Notes under the pieces: model-generated
Databases searched by the model: none
Told to the model about the DNA's origin: nothing
What the model saw: the letters and a program-made list of their open reading frames with translations, nothing else
Shown: positions 1 to 8,104 of the stretch, piece by piece
Position numbering within the stretch: position 1 is the stretch's first letter
How the letters are laid out: every line of letters begins with the position of its first letter
NCBI GenBank assembly: GCA_026986055.1
Contig: JALSPH010000082.1
Span: forward strand, 1 to 13,995
Source: Campylobacterales bacterium
GTDB lineage: Bacteria > Campylobacterota > Campylobacteria > Campylobacterales > Hydrogenimonadaceae
Direction: 5' to 3'
DNA: 13,995 nucleotides
Position numbers and translations under genes: made by a program

Positions 1-465
1 GCAAAATCCCTCTACTTTCCGAAAGCGGCTCTTAGCGCATATTACGGAAGCAATTACGGAGCCGGCGAGAGTGAAGAGCTTTGGCAGGTGGGGGTCAACT
101 TCTCGTTTTCGATTTTTGATTTCGGAAAGAGAGATGCGGAGTACCAAAAAGCTCTCATCGCCAAACAGATTGCCAGGTTGAAGCTCGAAAATACCAAACT
201 GCTTCTAAAGAGCGAGATTGCGGATGCCAAAAATTCTATAGTGTCCGCCGAAGCGAAACTCTCTTCGACCCTGAGGCAGCTTCGGTTTTTAAAAAAGATT
301 ACCGAAGCGGAGAGGGTGAAGTATGAAAAAGGGGCTTCCGATATATATGACCTGCTCTATGCGGAGGCGAAACTTAGCAGAGCAGAAAGCTCTTTAGCGG
401 AAGCGAGGTACGACCTTTTGGCGGCAAGAGCCTATTTGAAATATTTAACGGCAGGTGAGAGATGA
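1..465 (+). CDS. TolC-family outer-membrane efflux protein, 3' part
   Basis: This is the C-terminal 154 residues of an outer-membrane factor. The frame is open at the left edge, so the start and the N-terminal repeat lie outside the window. Proteins of this family trimerise into an outer-membrane barrel plus a long periplasmic helical tunnel that docks with an adaptor and an inner-membrane pump. Visible here are a short strand-like stretch (FSFSIFDFGKR, nt 103-135) and then two long charged, alanine-rich helices. The first is rich in Lys, Glu and Ala (about nt 139-300). The second contains the family-typical pattern RVKYEKGASDIYDLLYAEAK (nt 316-375), which resembles the 'RYExG...DLLxAE' signature of OEP domains. 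The stop codon overlaps the ATG of the adaptor gene by 4 bp (ATGA, 462-465), which implies translational coupling. The substrate cannot be deduced. Confidence 0.9.
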   Translation, partial: AKSLYFPKAALSAYYGSNYGAGESEELWQVGVNFSFSIFDFGKRDAEYQKALIAKQIARLKLENTKLLLKSEIADAKNSIVSAEAKLSSTLRQLRFLKKITEAERVKYEKGASDIYDLLYAEAKLSRAESSLAEARYDLLAARAYLKYLTAGER

Positions 466-1604
466 GAAAGATTGTATGGTTTGTGGTTGTAGCGCTGCTG
501 GTTTTTGGAGGCGTTACCTTTTTGAAGAAGAAAAAGGGTGAGGTGGAGGCGCTTCCTACCCCTGTAGGAAATGTGATCGCCGTGGAGACTGCGATGCCCA
601 AGAGTATGAGTGTAGAAGAGCTAAGAGAGTTTATAGGGCGCTACTACTCCGAAGAGAATCCGCAGGTTTCGACGAAAGTGAGCGGCTATATCGAAAAGAT
701 TTTCGTAAAAGAGGGTAAGAGGGTTGAAAAAGGAGAGCCTCTTTTTCAGGTTGACGATGGTGAGGTAAGAGCCGCTATAAAGGCTCAAATGTCGCAGTAT
801 GAAGCCGCAAAGCACTCGCTTGAGGCTTTGAAAGTGACCTTGAGATCTATAGAGAGCGACTACGAATATTCAAAGAGCGTGTATGAGAAGAACCTTGCGC
901 TTTTTAAAGTGGGCGCGCTTCCTAAAGAGAAGTTGGACTTCTCCAAAGTCGCTTTCGAGTTGAAGGGTGCAAAGTATGAGTCGACCAAAAGCGCTATAGA
1001 GGCGAAGAAGAGCGAAGTGGAAGCCGCAAGAGCCCTTTTGGACTCAAAACGGGAGCTTTTGAAATATACTCTCGTGAAATCTCCCATCGACGGCGTTGTC
1101 GGTAAGATAATCGCTAAAGAGGGAGATATCGCAATGCCCGGCAAGCCCGTCGTAAAGATATTCGGCAACAAGAAGCGGATAGACTTTACTTTTGCCTTAG
1201 AAGGCGGTGAGATAAAAGAGGGTATGAAGGTGTATGCGGCCGGAAGGGAGTTTGAGGTAGCGAAAACTCTTCCCGATAGCCAAAGAGGGCTCTCTGTCGC
1301 AAGGGTGGAGCTTGATGGAGCCCTTGAGTTTCCGGAAGAGTCGAATGTGGCGCTAAAAGTCGTTACTAAAAGCGCGGCCGGAGTCGCCGTACCTATCGGT
1401 GCGATTTTGGAGAGCGGAGAGAAGAGGTATATATTTGAGCATATAGATGGCTCGTTCGTTCCCAAAGAGGTCGCCGTAAAAGCGTCGAACTCCCGTTTTG
1501 CAGTTGTCGAACCGGCGCCTAAACAGGAGGTTGCGGTAGGCAGTAGCGACAAACTCTCCAAGCTCTTCGTTATGGAAGCCGTAAGGGTTGAAAACGATGG
1601 GTAG
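462..1604 (+). CDS. RND efflux periplasmic adaptor (HlyD/MFP family)
   Basis: A 380-residue membrane-fusion protein that bridges the inner-membrane pump and the outer-membrane factor. Residues 4-20 are a hydrophobic N-terminal helix (KIVWFVVVALLVFGGVTFL) with no lipobox cysteine, so it is probably a membrane anchor rather than a lipoprotein. The first half of the biotinyl/lipoyl-like hairpin is at about residues 66-97 (VSGYIEKIFVKEGKRVEKG). A Lys/Glu/Ala-rich coiled-coil hairpin covers about 98-200. The second lipoyl half is at about 203-238 (SPIDGVVGKIIAKEGD). Beta-barrel and membrane-proximal domains fill the rest. The ATG overlaps the outer-membrane factor stop, and the 3' end overlaps the pump start by 8 bp, so the three products are very likely co-expressed as one tripartite pump. 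The family assignment is firm; the substrate is unknown. Confidence 0.93.
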   Translation: MRKIVWFVVVALLVFGGVTFLKKKKGEVEALPTPVGNVIAVETAMPKSMSVEELREFIGRYYSEENPQVSTKVSGYIEKIFVKEGKRVEKGEPLFQVDDGEVRAAIKAQMSQYEAAKHSLEALKVTLRSIESDYEYSKSVYEKNLALFKVGALPKEKLDFSKVAFELKGAKYESTKSAIEAKKSEVEAARALLDSKRELLKYTLVKSPIDGVVGKIIAKEGDIAMPGKPVVKIFGNKKRIDFTFALEGGEIKEGMKVYAAGREFEVAKTLPDSQRGLSVARVELDGALEFPEESNVALKVVTKSAAGVAVPIGAILESGEKRYIFEHIDGSFVPKEVAVKASNSRFAVVEPAPKQEVAVGSSDKLSKLFVMEAVRVENDG

Positions 1605-4600
1605 CTGGGTAGAGAAGCTTTTAAAGCGCCCCTACTACACCCTCTCTTTTTTGGGGCTCTTTCTCTTTTTCGGCGTTTACGGCTACAACTCCATAGATAG
1701 AAAACTCTTTCCCGACTCGAACCGCCCGGAGGTCGCTACGGTCATAATCTGGCCGGGGGCGAGCGCCAAAGATATAGCTTCAAATGTTGCGGTACCGATA
1801 GAGAAGGAGTTGTATTCGCTCGATAAGATAAGAAGAGTCTACTCCTCCACTATCGACGAAGTGAGCGTCATAAGGGCGGAGTTTCACTACGGAAAAGATG
1901 TAGAGAGCGCAGCAAGCGACGTAGCCAACGCCATCTCAAAGATTCGCTCATCTTTGCCGCCCGATATAAAAGAGCCTCAGATACATAAAATTACGGCAGC
2001 CACTCCGCCGGTGATCACGATAGGCGTAACTTCCAAAAATAGCTCCTTGATCCATATAAGAGAGATTTGCGAAAACGAGATAAAAAATGAGTTGCTTAAA
2101 ACAGAAGGGGTCTCAAATGTCGATATTTTCGGCGGTTTCAAAAAGGAGATCATGGTCGAAGTCGACAAAGAGGCTGTAGATAGGCTGGGCCTTGGCATAG
2201 GTAAGATTTCCGCTCTGCTCGCCAAAAACGATCGCGACTACGCGATAGGGTTCATAGATATTCCAAGGGGGAGATTTCTTCTAAAAACGAAGGGTAAAAG
2301 AGATAGGATCGACCAGATAAGAGATATTCCGCTCACGGACTCGATAAAGCTTGAAGATGTGGCAAAAATCTATTACGGCCATTACGACAACAGCGCTCTT
2401 TACTACGGCAACGGCAAACCCTCCATAGCATTGGCCGTTCAGCGCTCCATAGATGCTGATGTCGTCAAAACCATCGAGAGTGTCGAAAAGAGGTTGGAAG
2501 CGATAAAAGCGACATATCCCGGGCTTGAGTTCGAGGTGACCGACACCCAGAAAGATACTATCGTTCAGAGTATAACAAATATGTTCGAGTCGCTCAGAGA
2601 TGCCATAATAATGTCTACAATCGTCGCCTTTTTCTTTTTGGCATCTTTCAGGCAGGTGCTTGTCGTACTCTTTACGATCCCTCTGGTCTACGCCTCAACC
2701 GTGGCTATGATGTACCTTTTCGGGATAGAGTTCAGCGTGGTTACGCTTACTGCCATCATCCTGGCCCTTGGGCTTCTGCTCGATGATGCGGTCGTGGTGA
2801 TGGAGAATATCGAGAGACACTACAGAGAGCTTAAAAAGCCTATAGATAAGGCGGTGGTAGAGGGAACCAAAGAGATAATGTTCGCAGACCTTACCGGCAC
2901 CGTTACGACAATGGCGGCCCTTTTCCCCATCATGTTTGTCGGAGACTACCCACAGACCATATTCCAGCCGCTGGTTTCGACCCTTCTCATTGCCCTTGCG
3001 GCCTCTTACATCATCTCCATCACGACGGTTCCTCTTTTAAGTCTTAAGTTTCTTGCGATAAAGAGCCCTTGGGTTTTAAAGGGTGAAGAGCTTTTTTCAA
3101 AGATTACCGACGCTTTCAATAACGGCGCGAGAGACTTCTTTTCCAACCTTGCAAAAGCCGCTATGGAGAGCAAACGGGTGGCGTTTTTATACTTTGCCGT
3201 TTTGGTGGTGCTCTTCGGTATCAGTGCAAGAGGGGTGATGCCTATAGTGGGGCAGGAGCTTATGCCGCCTATGGATACCGGGATAGTAAAGATAAACATA
3301 ACGATGGATCCAAACCTTCCTATCGAAAGGAGTGCTGAAGTTGTCGAAAGAGTCAACAAGGCGGTATATGAGAGCGGAAAAATTTTGAGAGTCTCTTCAA
3401 GCGTCGGTAGCGAAGCGGGGGTGCTGAGCATAGGGAGCGGCGGAGGCATAGACACGGTAGCGGTTACGGCTACCTATGTCAACAGATTTGAAAGAGAGAA
3501 GAGTATTTGGGATATAGAAGCTAAGATAAGAGAAAAGATAGCTAAAATTCCAAATATAAAGTACTTTACCGTCTTTGACTATGGTGCCACCGCCCTTTCG
3601 AGTATCAGAGGCAATGTGGACGTTATGTTGAGCGGAGATAGTTTCGAAAAGCTCCAAACGGCTTCGGAGCAGATGTATAAAGTGCTTATGGATACCGGCG
3701 GCTTGGTGAATGTGGCTAAAACATGGGACCTTGACAAAAAGGTCTACTCTTTAAAAATAGACGAGGCGATGGCTTCAAGATACGGCATAAATGCAGGCGA
3801 CATCTCTGCGCAGCTTGGAATCTACCTGAAAGGGGCCCCGTCGGCTTTGAAGCCTGTAGAAAACGGTAACGATATTCTCATAAGAGTGCGAGGGGGCGAA
3901 AGAGAGAGTTTCAAAGAGAATTTGAAAAACTTCCTCATAGATACTCAGAAGGGAAAAGTGCCGCTCTCCACTTTTGCAGATGTGGATGTCGTTTTGGAGC
4001 CGAGCCAGATTACGAGAGAGGGGCTTGAGTATACGATAGATATATATGGATTTAGGGAAAAAGCGGCAATTTCTCATATAATGGCGAATTTTGAAGAGGC
4101 TTACGAAGGTGTCGAGCTGCCGGTAGGCGTCGAGATGACCCAAACGGGCGACATAGCTCAGTTTGAAGACTCCGCAAAACGGATGATAAAGGCTGTAGCT
4201 TTCGGAATAGGGCTTATCTTCTTTACTCTCGTTCCTCTTTTTGGTTCCGTTAGAGCCCCGCTTCTTATCATCTTTTCGATTCCTCTGACGCTTATAGGCG
4301 CAAGCTGGATTTTGCTTTTGATGGATTACCATACGTCGATGCCTGCGATGATGGGTTTCATACTCCTAAGCGGAATCATAGTGAACAATGCGATTTTGCT
4401 TATAGAGTTCGCTCTTCTTGGGATGAAGAGAGGATTGGATGCGAAAGAGGCGATGCTCGAGAGTATCAAGATTAGAACCAGACCCGTATTGATGACCGCT
4501 TTCGCTACGACTGCCGGAATGCTTCCGGTGGCGCTCGGCTGGGCGGTAGGGCTTGAGAGGCTGGCACCTCTTGGAGCGGTTGCCATCGGCGGCCTTATGG

Positions 4601-4674
4601 TCGGAACCTTTTTGACTCTGGTCTTCATACCGATACTCTTCTCCTGGATTTACGGAAAAAGAGTGAGCGCTTGA
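1597..4674 (+). CDS. RND-family efflux transporter permease (AcrB-type)
   Basis: A 1025-residue inner-membrane proton-driven pump, the usual length for AcrB-like permeases. I chose the ATG at 1597 because AAGGG at 1583-1587 sits 9 bp upstream; an in-frame TTG at 1588 would add three residues and is less likely. The architecture is the standard duplicated one: TM1 near residues 15-33, a large periplasmic loop, a TM2-6 block, TM7 near 525-545, a second periplasmic loop, and a final TM block. The proton-relay aspartates of TM4 are present as D396-D397 in LLLDDAVVVMENIER. The TM10 lysine of AcrB (K940) is Asn here (N930 in IIVNNAILLIEFA), as in many RND subfamilies. The loop motif GQELMPPMDTGIVKI does not match the CusA heavy-metal pattern that I know, so I favour an organic-compound exporter, but the substrate is open. 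It is the last gene of the efflux operon. Confidence 0.93.
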   Translation: MGSWVEKLLKRPYYTLSFLGLFLFFGVYGYNSIDRKLFPDSNRPEVATVIIWPGASAKDIASNVAVPIEKELYSLDKIRRVYSSTIDEVSVIRAEFHYGKDVESAASDVANAISKIRSSLPPDIKEPQIHKITAATPPVITIGVTSKNSSLIHIREICENEIKNELLKTEGVSNVDIFGGFKKEIMVEVDKEAVDRLGLGIGKISALLAKNDRDYAIGFIDIPRGRFLLKTKGKRDRIDQIRDIPLTDSIKLEDVAKIYYGHYDNSALYYGNGKPSIALAVQRSIDADVVKTIESVEKRLEAIKATYPGLEFEVTDTQKDTIVQSITNMFESLRDAIIMSTIVAFFFLASFRQVLVVLFTIPLVYASTVAMMYLFGIEFSVVTLTAIILALGLLLDDAVVVMENIERHYRELKKPIDKAVVEGTKEIMFADLTGTVTTMAALFPIMFVGDYPQTIFQPLVSTLLIALAASYIISITTVPLLSLKFLAIKSPWVLKGEELFSKITDAFNNGARDFFSNLAKAAMESKRVAFLYFAVLVVLFGISARGVMPIVGQELMPPMDTGIVKINITMDPNLPIERSAEVVERVNKAVYESGKILRVSSSVGSEAGVLSIGSGGGIDTVAVTATYVNRFEREKSIWDIEAKIREKIAKIPNIKYFTVFDYGATALSSIRGNVDVMLSGDSFEKLQTASEQMYKVLMDTGGLVNVAKTWDLDKKVYSLKIDEAMASRYGINAGDISAQLGIYLKGAPSALKPVENGNDILIRVRGGERESFKENLKNFLIDTQKGKVPLSTFADVDVVLEPSQITREGLEYTIDIYGFREKAAISHIMANFEEAYEGVELPVGVEMTQTGDIAQFEDSAKRMIKAVAFGIGLIFFTLVPLFGSVRAPLLIIFSIPLTLIGASWILLLMDYHTSMPAMMGFILLSGIIVNNAILLIEFALLGMKRGLDAKEAMLESIKIRTRPVLMTAFATTAGMLPVALGWAVGLERLAPLGAVAIGGLMVGTFLTLVFIPILFSWIYGKRVSA

Positions 4675-4682
4675 TAGCGCTC
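4665..4682 (+). terminator. Weak hairpin at the end of the efflux operon
   Basis: GAGCGC-TTGATA-GCGCTC forms a perfect 6-bp GC-rich stem with a 6-nt loop and contains the pump stop codon (4672-4674). Only a short GATTT follows rather than a real U tract, so intrinsic termination would be inefficient at best. It could equally be an mRNA-stabilising 3' stem. I see no better terminator between the efflux and nuo operons. Confidence 0.3.
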
Positions 4683-4844
4683 GATTTACTGCTTCTTATC
4701 TACACGATTTTTCCGAAATATAGAAGAGCGGTACATCGGTTATTTGTCAAAATAGATTATAAACTGTGTTAAAAGGTATCGTGGCAAATTTGTGACTGTT
4801 TCTTTGCGAAACATATCTTCCACTCTCAATATTTCTTCTTACGA

Positions 4845-4850
4845 TACAAT
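4845..4850 (+). promoter_or_regulatory. Candidate -10 element of the nuo operon promoter
   Basis: TACAAT matches five of six bases of the TATAAT consensus. It lies in a strongly T-rich stretch (ATTTCTTCTT just upstream), and no convincing -35 hexamer stands 17 bp upstream. In Campylobacter and Helicobacter the vegetative promoters are known for a conserved -10 with periodic T-rich upstream DNA instead of a -35. A start point near 4857 would give a leader of roughly 80 nt to nuoA. Alternatives are TATAAA at 4758-4763, or TTGATA (4868-4873) paired with TATAGA (4893-4898) at a 19-bp spacing. Placement is tentative. Confidence 0.35.
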
Positions 4851-4860
4851 TTTTCTTTAA

Positions 4861-4877
4861 AGTTTATTTGATAAACT
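4861..4877. repeat. Perfect 7-bp inverted repeat upstream of nuoA
   Basis: AGTTTAT-TTG-ATAAACT is a perfect palindrome with a 3-nt centre. It may be an operator, since it lies just downstream of the candidate -10, or a small leader hairpin. Its GTTTAT half-site recurs at 4890-4895, and ATAAAC also occurs at 4759-4764. Confidence 0.5.
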
Positions 4878-4889
4878 ACCCTAACATTG

Positions 4890-4906
4890 GTTTATAGAGA
4901 CTAAAC
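4890..4906. repeat. Second GTTTA/TAAAC inverted repeat upstream of nuoA
   Basis: GTTTA-TAGAGAC-TAAAC repeats the half-site of the palindrome 29 bp upstream (centre to centre), here with a 7-nt spacer. The two together read as a pair of related dyads, as expected for a regulator binding twice. Short AT-rich dyads also arise by chance, so this is suggestive only. Confidence 0.35.
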
Positions 4907-4907
4907 G

Positions 4908-4923
4908 AAGCCTTAACCGGCTT
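4908..4923 (+). promoter_or_regulatory. Leader hairpin just before the nuoA ribosome-binding site
   Basis: AAGCC-TTAACC-GGCTT can form a 5-bp stem in the mRNA, ending 7 nt before the AGGGG ribosome-binding sequence at 4931-4935. No U tract follows, so it is not an intrinsic terminator. It could modulate translation initiation or mRNA stability. Confidence 0.3.
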
Positions 4924-4930
4924 TAATAAA

Positions 4931-4935
4931 AGGGG
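4931..4935 (+). promoter_or_regulatory. nuoA ribosome-binding site
   Basis: AGGGG lies 5 nt before the ATG at 4941. It decides that start over the in-frame TTG at 4938, which is too close, and over the internal ATG at 4950, which is 14 nt away. Confidence 0.7.
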
Positions 4936-4940
4936 TTTTG

Positions 4941-5330
4941 ATGACACATATGGCCGTGGATCATCCATATTTCGGTGCCTTTTTGCTGTTGGTGATCACT
5001 TTTGTCGCTTTCGGTGCGACAGTTTTCGCTTCAAGATGGGCGAGCAGGAAAATGGCGAGGCTCGACACCGAAAAGCTCAAGCTCACGATTTACGAGTGCG
5101 GGCCGGAGGTTACAAAACAGCCCAACACCATCTCTGCGCAGTTCTATCTTTTCGCTCTGCTTTTCATACTTTTTGACGTGGAGATCATCTTCATGTTCCC
5201 GTGGGCGATCGATTTCAAAGTTCTCGGATGGTTCGGGTTTGCCGAAATGATACTCTTTATACTACTGCTTGCAATCGGATTTGTATATGCTTGGAAGAAA
5301 GGAGCGCTTGAATGGCACAGCATCAAGTAA
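4941..5330 (+). CDS. nuoA: NADH-quinone oxidoreductase subunit A
   Basis: A 129-residue membrane subunit of complex I that lines the junction between the quinone cavity and the proton channels. Three hydrophobic helices are clear: about residues 11-31, 68-88 ([20 protein letters not shown], with the conserved Asp and Glu) and 95-118. The loop between TM1 and TM2 carries the NuoA hallmark Y51-E-C53-G. The length matches the family. The gene opens the nuo operon after a 266-bp intergenic region, and its last 19 bp overlap the start of nuoB, which points to coupled translation of the two subunits. Confidence 0.96.
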   Translation: MTHMAVDHPYFGAFLLLVITFVAFGATVFASRWASRKMARLDTEKLKLTIYECGPEVTKQPNTISAQFYLFALLFILFDVEIIFMFPWAIDFKVLGWFGFAEMILFILLLAIGFVYAWKKGALEWHSIK

Positions 5331-5821
5331 ATTATACTCAAAGCGGAGGTTTGCCGGTAGCGCTGACTACCGTGGACAAAATAGTCAACTGGGGAAGAAG
5401 CAACTCCGTCTGGGCGCTTACATACGGCCTGGCTTGTTGCGCTATCGAGATGATGGCTTCGGGTGCGAGTCGTTACGACTTCGACCGTTTCGGAACGATA
5501 TTTCGCGCCTCCCCAAGGCAGGCCGACGTCATGATAGTCGCCGGTACGCTCACCAAAAAGCACGCCGAGTTCATTCGCCGTCTTTACGACCAGATGACGG
5601 AACCGAAATGGGTCATATCTATGGGAAGCTGCGCCAACACGGGCGGCATGTTCAACACATACGCCACCGTACAGGGTTGCGACCGCGTAATTCCGGTAGA
5701 TCTCTACCTTCCCGGATGCGCTCCGAGGCCGGAGACGTTACAGTATGCCGTCATGCTTCTGCAGCAGAAGATAAGACGTGAATCCGCAAACAAATCACAA
5801 AAACCCAAAAGGTTGGTATGA
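5312..5821 (+). CDS. nuoB: NADH-quinone oxidoreductase subunit B
   Basis: A 169-residue peripheral subunit that holds [4Fe-4S] cluster N2, the last iron-sulfur centre before quinone. All four ligands are visible: the tandem pair C42-C43 ([10 protein letters not shown]), C107 ([10 protein letters not shown]) and C136 ([14 protein letters not shown]). Their spacing matches that of known NuoB/Nqo6 proteins. The ATG is preceded by AAAGGAG (5298-5304) inside the nuoA coding region. The stop codon overlaps the nuoC ATG (ATGA). Nothing is missing from the active core, so the quinone end of this complex looks standard even though the input end does not. Confidence 0.97.
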   Translation: MAQHQVNYTQSGGLPVALTTVDKIVNWGRSNSVWALTYGLACCAIEMMASGASRYDFDRFGTIFRASPRQADVMIVAGTLTKKHAEFIRRLYDQMTEPKWVISMGSCANTGGMFNTYATVQGCDRVIPVDLYLPGCAPRPETLQYAVMLLQQKIRRESANKSQKPKRLV

Positions 5822-6627
5822 TGAGACCATATACCCCCAAAGATAACGTTCAAGCGAAAGCATACTACACGGACCGCTTCTGGGTAGCACCCAGAGTTCC
5901 TGAAGAACCAGTGCCTTCAGAAGGCCTGTATGCGGAAGATCTTGAAGCGGTAAAAGCGAAACATGAAGTTTTGAAAGCCTACATTCAAAGAGGCCAGCTT
6001 GTAATTCACATAAACCCGGAAGATAACCTCAAAGTGCTTCGCGTGCTTAAAGAGGAGAGATGGTACGAGATGCTCTCCGAGCTTAGTGCGGTCGACTTCC
6101 TGGCTGAGCGCGGAGGCTTTGAAGTATTCTACCAGATTTTGAATCTGAATACCGCAAAGCGCATAAGAGTCAAATGTTTCGTAGAGCAGAACAGGGCTAT
6201 CGAGAGTGTCAACCCGCTCTACAGAAGTGCTGATTGGGCGGAGAGAGAGATGTGGGACCTTATGGGAGTCAAAGTCAACAACCACCCATATCTAAAACGC
6301 CTTATCATGCCGGATGACTGGGAAGGGCACCCGCTTCGCAAGACATACCCGCTGGAGGGTGACGAGTTCGCTCAGTGGTACGAAGTGGACAAGATATTCG
6401 GCAAGGAGGCTCGTGACATCATAGGGCCGGAGAACAGAGATCCCGCTCGAGTCGACAGATACGATACCGAAAGGTTCGCGCGGCTTGGTCATGAAGTTCC
6501 AAGAGGTGCTCCGATCGAAGAGGTGGAAGAGAAAGAGACTCCTATACAGTATCAAGAGGATGAGGGTGTATTCATGATAGAGAAGTTCTCTGCGGACAGA
6601 TCAAAAGTTTTAGACAGAAGAAAGTAG
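5818..6627 (+). CDS. nuoC: NADH-quinone oxidoreductase subunit C
   Basis: A 269-residue peripheral subunit of the 30-kDa family, structural and without cofactors, that packs against NuoD and NuoB. The family signature is at residues 142-178 ([18 protein letters not shown] followed by [20 protein letters not shown]). Before the conserved fold there is a Pro-rich, charged N-terminal stretch of about 60 residues. After the signature an acidic C-terminal tail ([17 protein letters not shown]) extends to the end. NuoC is separate from NuoD here, unlike the fused NuoCD of E. coli. Two consecutive ATG codons (5818 and 5821) are possible starts; AAAAGG at 5807-5812 serves either. Confidence 0.96.
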   Translation: MMRPYTPKDNVQAKAYYTDRFWVAPRVPEEPVPSEGLYAEDLEAVKAKHEVLKAYIQRGQLVIHINPEDNLKVLRVLKEERWYEMLSELSAVDFLAERGGFEVFYQILNLNTAKRIRVKCFVEQNRAIESVNPLYRSADWAEREMWDLMGVKVNNHPYLKRLIMPDDWEGHPLRKTYPLEGDEFAQWYEVDKIFGKEARDIIGPENRDPARVDRYDTERFARLGHEVPRGAPIEEVEEKETPIQYQEDEGVFMIEKFSADRSKVLDRRK

Positions 6628-6636
6628 GGGGAGCGG

Positions 6637-7863
6637 ATGCAACAGACCAACAAACTTAGACCCTTTTTCGAAAACCTGGAGTTCGAGAGAGAAGATAACC
6701 ATATGGTTATAAACTTCGGACCGCAGCACCCGTCCGCGCACGGACAGTTGAGGCTCATCCTGGAGCTGGACGGCGAGCAGGTCGTTCGTGCCGTTCCCGA
6801 CATCGGATATCTTCACCGCGGTATGGAGAAGATGGCGGAGAATATGATATATAACGAGTTCCTTCCGACTACCGATAGGATGGACTATATTGCGGCAACT
6901 TCGAACAACTACGGTTTCGCTCTTGCCGTCGAGAGACTCATAGGTCTTGAGGTACCTCGCCGTGCGCAGGTTATCCGTACGATGCTGCTCGAACTTAACA
7001 GGATCATCTCTCACCTCTTTTGGCTCGCTACCCATGCGCTCGATGTCGGCGCTATGAGCGTATTCCTCTACTGCTTCCGCGAGAGAGAGTTCGCTATGGA
7101 TCTTATGGAGGATTACTGCGGCGCCCGCCTTACACATTCGGCCGTTCGTATAGGCGGTGTTCCGCTCGATCTGCCGGAGGGGTGGCTTGGTGCTATGGCC
7201 AAGTTCGTTAACGATCTGCCTAAAAACATAAAAGATTACGAAGATCTCCTTACCGAAAACAGGATATGGAGAATGCGTCTTGAGGGTGTCGGAGTCGTTC
7301 CTCCGGAGATGGCGAAAAGCTGGGGATGTACGGGTATAATGCTTCGCGGAAGCGGCATAGAGTACGACATAAGGAAAGAGGAACCATACGAGCTTTACGA
7401 AGAGCTCGAGTTCGATATCCCAGTAACCGATGCATGCGACAGTTACGGCCGATACAAACTCTATATGGAGGAGATGAGACAATCCGCAAGAATCATCCAG
7501 CAGCTCATAGCTATGTACGACGATACTCCGCCGGAGCTTATGGCGCACGCACCTCAGTACATATCGGCACCCAAAGAGGATATAATGACTCAAAACTACT
7601 CTTTGATGCAGCATTTCGTACTCGTGACTCAAGGTATGCGCCCGCCGGTAGGAGAGGTCTATGTTCCAACCGAAAGTCCCAAAGGGGAGCTAGGATTCTA
7701 TATAAACTCCCAGGGTGAGCCTTACCCGTATAGACTCAAAATGCGAGCTCCGAGCTTCTGGCACTGCGGTATCTTGCAGGATCTTTTGCCGGGAACATAT
7801 ATAGCCGATATCGTAACGATAATCGGAAGCACGAACATCGTCTTCGGCGAAATAGACAGGTAA
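6637..7863 (+). CDS. nuoD: NADH-quinone oxidoreductase subunit D
   Basis: A 408-residue 49-kDa-type subunit, related to NiFe-hydrogenase large subunits, that forms the quinone pocket with NuoB. The N-terminal loop [10 protein letters not shown] (residues 27-36) supplies H35, and TTDRMDY supplies Y84. The 49-residue spacing between them equals that of His38 and Tyr87, the quinone-binding pair of Thermus Nqo4, so I infer a functional site. Other family blocks are [11 protein letters not shown] (55-65), [28 protein letters not shown], and the C-terminal [12 protein letters not shown]. The nickel-ligand cysteines of hydrogenases are absent, as expected. A strong GGGGGAG ribosome-binding site precedes the ATG. 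Similarity to the Helicobacter protein is recognisable by eye through much of its length. Confidence 0.97.
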   Translation: MQQTNKLRPFFENLEFEREDNHMVINFGPQHPSAHGQLRLILELDGEQVVRAVPDIGYLHRGMEKMAENMIYNEFLPTTDRMDYIAATSNNYGFALAVERLIGLEVPRRAQVIRTMLLELNRIISHLFWLATHALDVGAMSVFLYCFREREFAMDLMEDYCGARLTHSAVRIGGVPLDLPEGWLGAMAKFVNDLPKNIKDYEDLLTENRIWRMRLEGVGVVPPEMAKSWGCTGIMLRGSGIEYDIRKEEPYELYEELEFDIPVTDACDSYGRYKLYMEEMRQSARIIQQLIAMYDDTPPELMAHAPQYISAPKEDIMTQNYSLMQHFVLVTQGMRPPVGEVYVPTESPKGELGFYINSQGEPYPYRLKMRAPSFWHCGILQDLLPGTYIADIVTIIGSTNIVFGEIDR

Positions 7864-7873
7864 GGGGGAGAGT

Positions 7874-8104
7874 ATGGTACGTTACGATCTACGCCATTTG
7901 CACGATAACTTCTACGACAGGATGATGGAGCTTCTCGAAACTCAGACAAAAGTCGGGGAAGTGGCTATTTTCCTTTTTGAGATAGGCGACTTTTCCCCGA
8001 TACAGAAGAGTGCCGACCTTGTCAAAGAGGCGGGCCATGAACTGCTCAACTCCCTGAAGTTCAACGAAGTCGACTGGACTATCGTGGTGAGAAGGAAAAA
8101 GTAG
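7874..8104 (+). CDS. Short NuoE-position complex I protein, cysteine-free
   Basis: A 76-residue protein encoded where nuoE normally lies. It resembles the small proteins in the same position in Helicobacter and Campylobacter (HP1264/Cj1575c type), as judged from remembered patterns. Canonical NuoE is about 160-180 residues and carries four cysteines for [2Fe-2S] cluster N1a. This protein has no cysteine at all, so it cannot bind N1a. It looks like a compact alpha/beta fold with an acidic and amphipathic N-terminal helix, a hydrophobic strand (VAIFLFEIGDF), a helix (KSADLVKEAGHELLNSL) and a final strand (DWTIVVRRKK). GGGGGAG precedes the ATG. The TAG stop overlaps the GTG start of the next gene by one base. 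A structural or assembly role at the input arm is inferred. Confidence 0.85.
   Translation: MVRYDLRHLHDNFYDRMMELLETQTKVGEVAIFLFEIGDFSPIQKSADLVKEAGHELLNSLKFNEVDWTIVVRRKK

Noticed and set aside
860..1561. 233-residue open frame on the minus strand
   Set aside because: Antisense shadow of the adaptor gene, Ser/Thr/Pro-rich with no family features.
3775..4332. 185-residue open frame on the minus strand
   Set aside because: Lies wholly within the RND permease gene and has no recognisable motif.
1597..4674. Heavy-metal (CusA-type) identity for the RND pump
   Set aside because: The periplasmic and TM motifs do not match the CusA pattern I know, and the adaptor has no Met/His-rich metal-binding segment.
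4675..4940. Small gene or riboswitch in the efflux-nuo intergenic region
   Set aside because: No open frame with a ribosome-binding site and no known riboswitch core was seen; the short dyads and the AT-rich promoter-like stretch are all that stands out.
5269..5781. 170-residue open frame on the plus strand overlapping nuoB
   Set aside because: Out-of-frame reading of nuoB. NuoB has all four N2 cysteines, while this product is Arg-rich and featureless.
6610..7632. 340-residue open frame on the minus strand
   Set aside because: It is antisense to nuoD, which is unmistakable. The translation has no recognisable domain and a His/Tyr-rich composition typical of antisense reading.
7874..8104. 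Possible frameshifted or truncated full-length nuoE
   Set aside because: The gene has its own strong ribosome-binding site, a clean start and stop, and matches the known short proteins at this locus in the phylum. The next gene begins at once, leaving no room for missing sequence.
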